Shown piece by piece: positions 44,209 to 51,382 of a DNA stretch of 64,000 bases (positions within the stretch are counted from its first letter, which is position 1; each line of letters starts with the position of its first letter). The stretch lies in NCBI GenBank assembly GCA_947494675.1, contig CANLVP010000003.1, positions 722,001 through 786,000 of the forward strand. The letters are read 5' to 3'. The position numbers were made by a program, and so were the translations under genes. Under the pieces are notes generated by a model, which saw only the letters and a list, made by a program, of their open reading frames with translations, was not told the DNA's origin and did no database searches. This stretch comes from an uncultured Paracoccaceae bacterium. GTDB lineage: Bacteria > Pseudomonadota > Alphaproteobacteria > Rhodobacterales > Rhodobacteraceae.

Positions 44209-44230
44209 GTGCATCAATCATGTATCAATA
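44209..44230 (+). promoter_or_regulatory. 11-bp phased direct repeat (array A1) between ribN and tauR
   Basis: The two units GTGCATCAATC and ATGTATCAATA are directly adjacent. They share TGYATCAAT with array B before soeA. The site lies close upstream of the ribN riboswitch and 180 bases before tauR. Confidence 0.6.
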
Positions 44231-44273
44231 CCCAACCCACCGTTCAGGTGTTAACGCCGCTTAGGACTTTCAT

Positions 44274-44328
44274 GTGCATGGTTTGTGTATCGGTCGTGCA
44301 TGGTTTCTTCACAGGTTCTGCATGGTCG
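44274..44328 (+). promoter_or_regulatory. Five-unit 11-bp phased repeat array (A2) upstream of tauR
   Basis: The units are GTGCATGGTTT, GTGTATCGGTC, GTGCATGGTTT, CTTCACAGGTT and CTGCATGGTCG, contiguous with an exact 11-bp period. The array ends 84 bases before the tauR ATG. A 25-base stretch immediately before it matches the one preceding array C at 54.3 kb. Binding protein unknown; TauR is the obvious candidate. Confidence 0.7.
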
Positions 44329-44412
44329 ATTTCGGGCTTGGCCTTTTGTCCACGTTGCATGTTGCTGGCCTGTTGCTGTAAGTCCAACGCAACCACCCCT
44401 TTAAGGCCAAAA

Positions 44413-45879
44413 ATGTCAGTCTCCGTTGAAACCTTCTTTTTGGATCCGACCGTGCCCGGCACGTTGCAGGCCCGGATTCAGCAGATGGTGGCGCAGGGGA
44501 TTTTGGCCGGTCGGTTCCGCCCCGGTGAACGTCTGCCATCCTCGCGACAAATGGCAAAGCACCTTGGCGTCAGCCGGATTACAGTGACGCTCGCCTATAC
44601 CGAATTGGTGGCCGACGATTACCTGATTTCCAAGGGGCGGTCGGGCTATTTCGTCTCTGACAACGCCCCTGAACCGCCCGCTTTTCCTGCCCAGCGCGCC
44701 GCTTCAAGCAGCGTGGATTGGTCCCGCGCGATTGGCCAGCGCTTTAGCCCCGGGCTGGGAATGGAAAAGCCTGCGGATTGGGCGGATTACAAGTATTCCT
44801 TTATATACGGGCAGGCGGATCCGACACTTTTTGACAGTGCAAACTGGCGGCTCTGCGCGTTGCAAGCGCTTGGAAAGCGTGACTTTTCCGCGCTGACGGC
44901 AGATTACTTTGACGGCGACGACCCAGAACTGGTGGAATTCATCGCCCGCCAAACCTTGCCCCGGCGCGGCATCCTTGCAGGCCCCGACGAAATCCTTGTG
45001 ACCATGGGTGCACAGAATGCGCTTTGGCTGACGGCACAGGTCTTGCTGACCCAGCGCCGCCGCGCCGTGGTCGAGGACCCATGCTATCCCGCCTTGCGCG
45101 CCATCCTGACCCAATCGCGCTGTCAGCTGACGCCGGTGGCGGTGGACCGCGACGGCCTGCCGCCAGATGCCCTGCCCGCCGATACTGATGTGGTGTTCAC
45201 CACCCCCAGCCACCAATGCCCGACAACCGCCACGATGCCCTTGTCGCGGCGGCATGATTTGCTGGACCGGGCAGAGCGTGATGACTTTCTGGTGGTCGAA
45301 GATGACTATGAATTTGAGATGGCATTCCTCAAATCCCCCTCGCCCGCGCTCAAGTCGCTCGATCGCAATGGCCGGGTGATTTATGTGGGATCGTTTTCCA
45401 AATCGCTCTTCCCCGGATTGCGGCTGGGTTACCTTGTTGGCCCCGCTCCTTTTATCAAAGAAGTCAGAGCCTTACGCGCCTCGATCCTGCGCCACCCGCC
45501 GGGGCTGACCCAGCGCACCGTCGCCTATTTCCTGTCCCTCGGCCACTACCACGCGCTGGTCCGGCGGATGTCCCAAGCCTATCACACCCGGCGCAAAGTG
45601 CTGGACGAAAGCCTGCATAAAAATGACATCAAAGTCGCGGGGCAAGGCGCATATGGCGGGTCCTCGGTCTGGATCTCGACACCCCCACACGTGGACACCA
45701 CGGTTCTCGCCACGCGGCTCCGGCAACAGGGCGTTTTGATCGAGCCGGGCGCGCCGTTCTTTGCCAGCGAATCCCCACCCACAAACTTTGCGCGGCTGGC
45801 CTATTCGTCCCTGCCCGCCTCTCGCATTCCCGAAGGCGTCAACCGTATCACGCAGGCAATCCGGCAAATGACTTCTTGA
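44413..45879 (+). CDS. tauR: MocR-type regulator TauR of taurine/sulfonate metabolism
   Basis: 488 aa from the ATG at 44413 (AAGG 6 bases upstream). The N-terminal GntR-type winged helix is GRFRPGERLPSSRQMAKHLGVSRITVTLAYTELVADDYL (residues about 32-70). A fold-type-I aminotransferase domain follows with VVEDPCYPALR and SFSKSLFPGLRLGYLVG, with PLP Lys330. MocR proteins sense an amine through PLP; TauR activates taurine genes in related bacteria. It is directly upstream of xsc in the same orientation. The open frame extends farther 5', but that part covers the phased repeat array and is unlikely to be translated. Confidence 0.88.
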   Translation: MSVSVETFFLDPTVPGTLQARIQQMVAQGILAGRFRPGERLPSSRQMAKHLGVSRITVTLAYTELVADDYLISKGRSGYFVSDNAPEPPAFPAQRAASSSVDWSRAIGQRFSPGLGMEKPADWADYKYSFIYGQADPTLFDSANWRLCALQALGKRDFSALTADYFDGDDPELVEFIARQTLPRRGILAGPDEILVTMGAQNALWLTAQVLLTQRRRAVVEDPCYPALRAILTQSRCQLTPVAVDRDGLPPDALPADTDVVFTTPSHQCPTTATMPLSRRHDLLDRAERDDFLVVEDDYEFEMAFLKSPSPALKSLDRNGRVIYVGSFSKSLFPGLRLGYLVGPAPFIKEVRALRASILRHPPGLTQRTVAYFLSLGHYHALVRRMSQAYHTRRKVLDESLHKNDIKVAGQGAYGGSSVWISTPPHVDTTVLATRLRQQGVLIEPGAPFFASESPPTNFARLAYSSLPASRIPEGVNRITQAIRQMTS

Positions 45880-45894
45880 TTTCTGAAATACGCC

Positions 45895-45921
45895 ATTATT
45901 GAGACTAAATATCTCAATAAT
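45895..45921. promoter_or_regulatory. AT-rich 10-bp inverted repeat between tauR and xsc
   Basis: ATTATTGAGA (45895-45904) and TCTCAATAAT (45912-45921) are perfect arms around a 7-nt loop, beginning 15 bases after the tauR stop. No T-run follows, so operator or mRNA 3' stabiliser is as likely as terminator. Confidence 0.45.
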
Positions 45922-45924
45922 TGA

Positions 45925-45961
45925 TTGACTGGTCCTAACCCGACGCTATAACTGGCCCTAC
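45925..45961 (+). promoter_or_regulatory. xsc promoter with CTGG-type direct repeat
   Basis: A sigma70-like promoter TTGACT (45925-45930), 16-bp spacer, TATAAC (45947-45952) overlaps two direct repeats CTGGTCCTAA (45929-45938) and CTGGCCCTAC (45952-45961). The repeat resembles the TauR box recalled from Rhodobacter capsulatus and the repeat upstream of tpa. Because the repeats overlap the core promoter, either the promoter guess or the activator model may need adjustment. Confidence 0.5.
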
Positions 45962-46047
45962 TGCAAGCGTGTACATATTCTATTGTATGCGAGACGCGTC
46001 AGGCCGAGCTGCGGCCCGCAAAACCTGCCACACAAGGGATACATCCG

Positions 46048-47817
46048 ATGAAAATGACCACCGAAGAAGCTTTCGTCAAAACGCTTCAGATGCATGGTAT
46101 CAGGCACGCATTTGGTATTATCGGCTCTGCCATGATGCCGATCTCTGATATTTTCCCTGCCGCAGGGATCAAATTCTGGGACTGCGCCCATGAAATGACT
46201 GCTGGCATGATGGCCGATGGCTACACCCGCGCCACCGGCGAGATGTCGATGATGATCGCGCAGAACGGCCCCGGCATCACGAACTTTGTGACCTCGGTAA
46301 AGACCGCCTATTGGAACCACACACCGCTGCTGCTGGTCACCCCGCAAGCTGCCAACAAGACCATCGGTCAGGGCGGTTTCCAAGAGATGGAACAGATGAA
46401 CCTGTTCGCCGATTGTGTGGCCTATCAGGAAGAGGTCCGCGATCCATCCCGCATCGCCGAGACCCTGAACCGCGTGATCATGCAGGCCTACCGCGCCTCT
46501 GCCCCCGCACAGATCAACATCCCCCGTGATTTCTGGACCCAAGTGGTCGACATCGAACTGCCTGTGAAGGTCGAATTCGAACGCCCCGCTGGTGGCGAAG
46601 AAGCGGTGAAAACCGCCGCTGAGCTTCTGTCCTCTGCCAAATTCCCTGTCATCCTGAACGGCGCTGGCGTCGTTCTGGCTGACGGCATTGAAGCCTCTGC
46701 CAAGCTGGCCGAAACGCTCGATGCGCCTGTCTGCGTGGGCTATCAGCACAACGACGCCTTCCCCGGCAACCACCCACTGTTTGCAGGTCCCTTGGGCTAC
46801 AACGGCAGCAAAGCCGGGATGGAGCTGATCTCCAAGGCTGATGTCGTGCTGGCCCTTGGCACGCGCTTGAACCCATTCTCGACCCTGCCGGGCTACGGCA
46901 TTGATTACTGGCCCACCAATGCCAAGATCATTCAGGTCGACATCAACCCCGACCGCATCGGCCTGACCAAAAAGGTCACCGTGGGTATCGTGGGCGATGC
47001 CAAGAAAGTCGCCGAAGGCATCATGGCGAACCTTTCGGACGGTGCGGGCGACGCAGGCCGTGCAGACCGCAAGGCGATGATTGCGCAGACCAAGTCGGCT
47101 TGGGCGCAGGAACTGACCTCGCTTGACCACGAAGAGGATGATCCCGGCACCACATGGAACGAACGCGCGCGGTCTGCTGAGCCCGAAAAGATGTCGCCCC
47201 GCATGGCATGGCGCGCCATTCAAGCCGCCCTGCCCAAGAACGCGATCATCAGCTCTGACATTGGCAACAACTGCGCCATCGGCAACGCCTATCCGTCGTT
47301 TGAAGACAGCCGCAAGTATCTGGCCCCCGGCCTCTTTGGCCCCTGCGGCTATGGCTTCCCCGCGATCTGCGGCGCCAAGATCGGCTGCCCGGATGTGCCC
47401 GTTGTCGGCTTTGCCGGTGATGGTGCGTTTGGCATCTCGATGAACGAAATGGTGTCCGTTGGCCGCGGCGACTGGCCTGCGATGACCATGATCATCTTCC
47501 GCAACTACCAGTGGGGCGCGGAAAAGCGGAACACGACGCTGTGGTTTGATGACAACTTCGTCGGGACCGAGTTGGACACCAATGTGTCCTACGCCAAAAT
47601 CGCGGATGCCTGCGGCCTCACCGGCGTGCAAGTGTCGTCGATGGACGAACTGACCGATGCGCTCAACACGGCGATCAAAGGCCAGATGGAAGGCAACGTC
47701 ACCACCTTTATCGAAGTGCTGCTCAACAAGGAGCTGGGCGAACCTTTCCGCCGCGACGCGATGAAGAAACCGGTGCGCGTAGCAGGCGTCGCCGCCGCAG
47801 ATATGGCAGCCGAGTAA
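46048..47817 (+). CDS. xsc: Sulfoacetaldehyde acetyltransferase
   Basis: 589 aa thiamine-diphosphate enzyme. N-terminal Pyr domain FVKTLQMHGIRHAFGIIGSAMMPISDIFPAAG with the catalytic-Glu region CAHEMTAGMMADGYTRATG. Central domain. C-terminal PP domain GPCGYGFPAICGAKIG ... VVGFAGDGAFGISMNEMVSVGRGDWPAMTMIIFRN with the GDG metal motif. It converts sulfoacetaldehyde and phosphate to acetyl phosphate and sulfite. Length and the DIFPAAGI segment separate it from acetolactate synthases. It is the first gene of the module xsc-tauE-pta-ackA-tauE-soe, downstream of tauR. Confidence 0.95.
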   Translation: MKMTTEEAFVKTLQMHGIRHAFGIIGSAMMPISDIFPAAGIKFWDCAHEMTAGMMADGYTRATGEMSMMIAQNGPGITNFVTSVKTAYWNHTPLLLVTPQAANKTIGQGGFQEMEQMNLFADCVAYQEEVRDPSRIAETLNRVIMQAYRASAPAQINIPRDFWTQVVDIELPVKVEFERPAGGEEAVKTAAELLSSAKFPVILNGAGVVLADGIEASAKLAETLDAPVCVGYQHNDAFPGNHPLFAGPLGYNGSKAGMELISKADVVLALGTRLNPFSTLPGYGIDYWPTNAKIIQVDINPDRIGLTKKVTVGIVGDAKKVAEGIMANLSDGAGDAGRADRKAMIAQTKSAWAQELTSLDHEEDDPGTTWNERARSAEPEKMSPRMAWRAIQAALPKNAIISSDIGNNCAIGNAYPSFEDSRKYLAPGLFGPCGYGFPAICGAKIGCPDVPVVGFAGDGAFGISMNEMVSVGRGDWPAMTMIIFRNYQWGAEKRNTTLWFDDNFVGTELDTNVSYAKIADACGLTGVQVSSMDELTDALNTAIKGQMEGNVTTFIEVLLNKELGEPFRRDAMKKPVRVAGVAAADMAAE

Positions 47818-47820
47818 TCG

Positions 47821-48561
47821 GTGCTTTTCGACCTTGGCCCCGGCACGGCGGCCGCCCTTGCAGTAGCACTGTTGGGGGCTGCCTATGTCCGGGGCTATTC
47901 GGGTTTTGGGTTCTCGGCGATCTTCATCGCCTCCGCGGCGTTGCTGACGAACCCATTGCCCCTGATCCCGGTGGTATTCACGTGCGAGATCATCATGACC
48001 GCCTTGCAGGCCCGCGGCATTTGGCGCCACGTCGACTGGCGGCGGGTGGGCTGGCTGCTGTTGGGGGCGGCCATCGCTTTGCCCGTCTCGGTCAGCGTGA
48101 TCATCTCAATCGGACCAGAGGCGGCACGCCTTGCAGTCTCGGCCATCGTCTTTGTCATGTCGCTGATCCTGCTGTCGGGTTGGACCATCACCCGCACCAT
48201 TCCGCGCCCCGGATACGCGGGCGTCGGGATCATTTCAGGCATTTGCAACGGTGCGGGCATTGGCGGTCTGCCGGTGGCCGCGTTTCTCGCGGCACAGCCT
48301 ATCGCCGCACCAGTGTTTCGTGCCACGATGATCGTCTATCTGACCGGGCTCGATTTTATCACGATGCCGCTGATGTGGCACGGCGGTCTGGTCACATGGG
48401 ATACGCTATTGGGTGCGGCCATCGCCTTTCCCATTCTGGCCCTTGGCATCTGGCTGGGCGGGCGACAATTCCTGTCCGCCTCACCGACCGAGTTTCGCCG
48501 CTTTGCGGTTATTCTTCTTCTCGCGCTCTCGGCCCTTGGCCTGATCCGCGCCCTGATCTGA
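47821..48561 (+). CDS. TauE/SafE-family sulfite exporter (copy 1)
   Basis: 246 aa from a GTG at 47821, three bases after the xsc stop. It has about eight transmembrane helices with the family signatures GAAYVRGYSGFGFSAIFIA near the N terminus and GIISGICNGAGIGGLPVAAFLAAQPI in the second half. Export of sulfite, the product of Xsc, is the accepted role for relatives in such operons. Confidence 0.88.
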   Translation: MLFDLGPGTAAALAVALLGAAYVRGYSGFGFSAIFIASAALLTNPLPLIPVVFTCEIIMTALQARGIWRHVDWRRVGWLLLGAAIALPVSVSVIISIGPEAARLAVSAIVFVMSLILLSGWTITRTIPRPGYAGVGIISGICNGAGIGGLPVAAFLAAQPIAAPVFRATMIVYLTGLDFITMPLMWHGGLVTWDTLLGAAIAFPILALGIWLGGRQFLSASPTEFRRFAVILLLALSALGLIRALI

Positions 48562-48570
48562 GGTAGTTCC

Positions 48571-49512
48571 ATGTCCAGCCCGTTTATCGACGAAGATGCA
48601 CCGCAAGCCCCCGCCGACCTGATGGCGCTGGCGGCACAATTCGCCCCGCCCCGCGTGGCGATTGCCCGCGCTGGTGCGCCCTTGCCGATGGCGGCGGCTG
48701 AAGAGGCGACAAAATCCGGTCTGATGATCCCTGTTCTCGTGGGCGAGGCCGATGACATCCGCGCCGAGGCCGAGGCGCTGGGTTGGGACATCACGGGCTA
48801 CACCATCGTGCCGACCACGGGCGAGGAAGAGGCCGGGCGCACCGCCGCCAACCTTTGCGGTGCGGGCGAGGCCGATGTGTTGATGAAGGGCCAATTGCAC
48901 ACCGATGTCTTTATGAAATCCGCTGTGAGCCGCGATGCTGGCCTGCGCACTGGCAACCGGTTTGTGCATATTTTCCACATCTCGCCCCCTGGCGGCGGCA
49001 AACCTGTGCTGATCTCGGACGCGGCTGTGAACGTGGCCCCCAATCTTGAGACGCGGCAATCCTCAATCCAAGAGGTCGTCAGGCTGCTGCACAAGCTGGG
49101 CAACCCGCGCCCCAAGGTCGCGATGCTGTCGGCCACCGAAAGCCCGATCCCATCGGTGCCATCAGCGGTTGAGGGACGCGAATTGGCGGAATGGGCGACA
49201 GCCAATATCGCAGACGCTGATTTTTCGGGCCCGCTGGCGCTGGACCTGATCCTGTCGTCGGACGCGGTGGCGACCAAGGGGCTGACGTCTGATCCCGTCG
49301 CCGGTCACGCCGATGCAATCATCGTTCCGGATATCGTGTCGGGCAACGCGCTGTTCAAATCCTTCGTCTATCTGGCAGGGGGCTGTGCCGGTGGCATCGT
49401 CTCGGGCGCAAAGGTGCCGATCCTGCTGACCTCGCGTGCGGACCCGGCGGCGGCCCGATTGGCGTCGGTCGCATTGGCCTCCATCACCTGCGCATTGCCC
49501 AAGGACGCCTGA
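48571..49512 (+). CDS. pta: Phosphate acetyltransferase
   Basis: 313 aa PTA_PTB domain protein without the N-terminal regulatory domain of enterobacterial Pta. Motifs are EADVLMKGQLHTDVFM, GLRTGNRFVHIFHISPPGG (substrate binding), VAMLSATESPIPSVPS, SGPLALDLILSSDAVATKG and ADAIIVPDIVSGNALFKSFVYLAGG. It transfers the acetyl group from Xsc-made acetyl phosphate to CoA. Compact Pta paired with Xsc is usual in taurine degraders. It is 9 bases after tauE and 1 base before ackA. Confidence 0.92.
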   Translation: MSSPFIDEDAPQAPADLMALAAQFAPPRVAIARAGAPLPMAAAEEATKSGLMIPVLVGEADDIRAEAEALGWDITGYTIVPTTGEEEAGRTAANLCGAGEADVLMKGQLHTDVFMKSAVSRDAGLRTGNRFVHIFHISPPGGGKPVLISDAAVNVAPNLETRQSSIQEVVRLLHKLGNPRPKVAMLSATESPIPSVPSAVEGRELAEWATANIADADFSGPLALDLILSSDAVATKGLTSDPVAGHADAIIVPDIVSGNALFKSFVYLAGGCAGGIVSGAKVPILLTSRADPAAARLASVALASITCALPKDA

Positions 49513-49513
49513 G

Positions 49514-50578
49514 ATGATCCTTGTCCTCAACGCCGGTTCATCATCGCTGAAGGTCGAGGTTTTCGACCCTGCCTTGGTGTCTGTGCTGTCGGGGCAGGTG
49601 CAATCCATTGGCACCGCGGGCACGCTGACGCTGGGCGACCGCGAAGACGCGGTAGATACGCGCGACCACGCAGAGGCCTTGGCCCTGATGCTGGACGCCT
49701 TGTCGGATGCGGGCCACCCGCTGACCAGCTTTACCGCTGCTGCCCATCGCGTGGTGCACGGCGGCACGATCCTGACCGCGCCCGCCCGCGTGACTCCTGT
49801 GGTGATCGAGGCGATCCGGTCCTGTATTCCGCTGGCACCCCTTCATAACCCCAACAACCTCGCCGCCATGTTGGCCCTGCAAGAGGCCGCACCAGACTTG
49901 CCGCAATACGCCAGTTTCGGGACCGCGTTTCATGCGACGAACCCCGATGTGGCGACCCGCTATGCGATCCCCAAGACCCAGACCGACGCAGGCATCCGCC
50001 GCTACGGGTTTCACGGGCTGAGCTATGCCAATATGGTCGCTGATTTCGGCGCAGATATCCCGCGCCGCTTGCTTGCCTTCCACCTTGGCAACGGTGCCTC
50101 GCTCTGTGCGATCCTCAAAGGGCAGTCGGTGGCGACTTCCATGGGCTATTCGCCGCTGTCAGGTCTGACCATGGGCACACGATCGGGCGACATCGACGGC
50201 GCTGCCGTCCTGCGCATGTCAGAGGCGTTTGGAGAGGCCGAGACGGACCGCCTGCTGAACCGTGCGTCGGGCCTGAAGGCGCTGGCAGGTGACAACGATA
50301 TGCGCACCCTGCTGGCCCGCGAGGACGCCGATGCGCAATTCGCCATCGACCATTTCTGCTATTGGGCCGCCCGCCACGCCGGATCGGCCATTGTCGCCAT
50401 GGGCGGGCTTGATGCCGTCGCCTTTACCGGTGGCATCGGCGAGAACGCAGCCCCCATCCGCGAACAGATCATGGGCCATCTGGCCTGTTTCGGCGACGTG
50501 CCCGTCCATGTGATTGCCGCGGACGAGGAAAAGGCCATCGCCCGCGATGCGCTGCAGGTGATGGAACAAAGCCGATGA
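49514..50578 (+). CDS. ackA: Acetate kinase homologue with altered active site
   Basis: 354 aa, about 45 residues shorter than typical AckA. It retains MILVLNAGSSSLKVEVF, AHRVVHGG, RRYGFHGLSY, LAFHLGNGASLCAI, TSMGYSPLSGLTMGTRSGDID, FTGGIGENAAPIRE and the C-terminal ADEEKAIA. In FDTAFH, which carries the catalytic Asp (Asp148 in the Methanosarcina enzyme), position 136 here is Gly (SFGTAFH), and GFHGTSH has become GFHGLSY. If active it would yield ATP and acetate from acetyl phosphate. Its stop overlaps the next start by ATGA. Confidence 0.85.
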   Translation: MILVLNAGSSSLKVEVFDPALVSVLSGQVQSIGTAGTLTLGDREDAVDTRDHAEALALMLDALSDAGHPLTSFTAAAHRVVHGGTILTAPARVTPVVIEAIRSCIPLAPLHNPNNLAAMLALQEAAPDLPQYASFGTAFHATNPDVATRYAIPKTQTDAGIRRYGFHGLSYANMVADFGADIPRRLLAFHLGNGASLCAILKGQSVATSMGYSPLSGLTMGTRSGDIDGAAVLRMSEAFGEAETDRLLNRASGLKALAGDNDMRTLLAREDADAQFAIDHFCYWAARHAGSAIVAMGGLDAVAFTGGIGENAAPIREQIMGHLACFGDVPVHVIAADEEKAIARDALQVMEQSR

Positions 50579-51330
50579 CCGAGATCCTCAACCTCACGAC
50601 GTCGGAAATAGGCTGGCTGGTGCTGATCACCCTGCTCGCTGGCATCGTGCGCGGGTTTTCCGGCTTTGCGCTTTCGGCGCTGATCATGGCCACCGCGGTA
50701 ATCTTCCTGCCGCCGGTAGAGCTGATCCCGATGCTGTGGTGGTTGGAGATGTCGGCCTCCGTCATGATGCTGAAAGGCGGATGGGCGGACGCAGACCGCC
50801 CCACGGCCTACGGCCTTGTGATCGGATCAACGATCGGCTGGCCCTTCGGGCTTTGGATGACGACGAGCCTGCCTGCTTCCACCTCAAAAACCATCGCCCT
50901 GTCGATCATCGTGGCCCTTGCGGCGACGCTCTTGGCCAAGATCCGGCTCAGTTTTCTCGACAGCAAACCGGGGCTTTATGCCAGCGGTTTTGTCGCGGGT
51001 ATTGCCAGCGGTTTGGCCCATGTGGGCGGCATGGTCGTGGCACTTTACGTGCTGGCCCGGAACGCCCCCGCGGCATCGATGCGGGGGTCACTGGTGCTGT
51101 TTCTCTTCCTTGGCTCGCTGACCTCAATGGTCACGCAATTGGCGTTTGGCGTCATGGACATGTCCGGCGTCGCGCGGGGCCTCACCTTTGCCGTGCCGAC
51201 AATGATCGGCGTCTTCTTGGGCCAGCAACTCTTTATCGAACGGCTGACCCCTTACTACCGACCCTTCTGCCTGACCTTGCTGATCTTTTTGGCGGGCGTC
51301 GGGCTGCTGCGACAGGTGATTTTCGTATGA
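50575..51330 (+). CDS. TauE/SafE-family sulfite exporter (copy 2)
   Basis: 251 aa with about eight helices. The motifs are LAGIVRGFSGFALSALIMATAVIFLPPVELIPM and YASGFVAGIASGLAHVGGMVVALYVLARNAP, the two family repeats. It is clearly diverged from the copy at 47821, so the two may export different oxyanions or act under different conditions. Translationally coupled to ackA by a 4-base overlap. Confidence 0.87.
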   Translation: MTEILNLTTSEIGWLVLITLLAGIVRGFSGFALSALIMATAVIFLPPVELIPMLWWLEMSASVMMLKGGWADADRPTAYGLVIGSTIGWPFGLWMTTSLPASTSKTIALSIIVALAATLLAKIRLSFLDSKPGLYASGFVAGIASGLAHVGGMVVALYVLARNAPAASMRGSLVLFLFLGSLTSMVTQLAFGVMDMSGVARGLTFAVPTMIGVFLGQQLFIERLTPYYRPFCLTLLIFLAGVGLLRQVIFV

Positions 51331-51340
51331 CCACTTGGCG

Positions 51341-51362
51341 CATTGATACACCTTTGATACAC
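51341..51362 (-). promoter_or_regulatory. 11-bp phased direct repeat (array B) before soeA
   Basis: On the minus strand two adjacent units read GTGTATCAAAG and GTGTATCAATG. The array ends 20 bases before the soeA ATG, directly abutting the ribosome-binding region (GGGAGG). Orientation is opposite to arrays A2 and C, which favours a DNA rather than an RNA site. Confidence 0.65.
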
Positions 51363-51382
51363 ACCCTGTCGGGAGGCACCTC

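Noticed and set aside
44059-44412. Extended N terminus for TauR
   Set aside because: The upstream frame covers the riboswitch complement and the phased repeat arrays, and MocR proteins begin just before the winged helix, so the ATG at 44413 is preferred.
45958-48030. Very long open frame on the minus strand opposite xsc
   Set aside because: It mirrors the codon pattern of xsc, has no ribosome-binding site or recognisable domain, and xsc itself is unambiguous. Similar long antisense frames opposite soeA, uvrB, the ABC genes and the DUF1963 gene were dismissed for the same reason.
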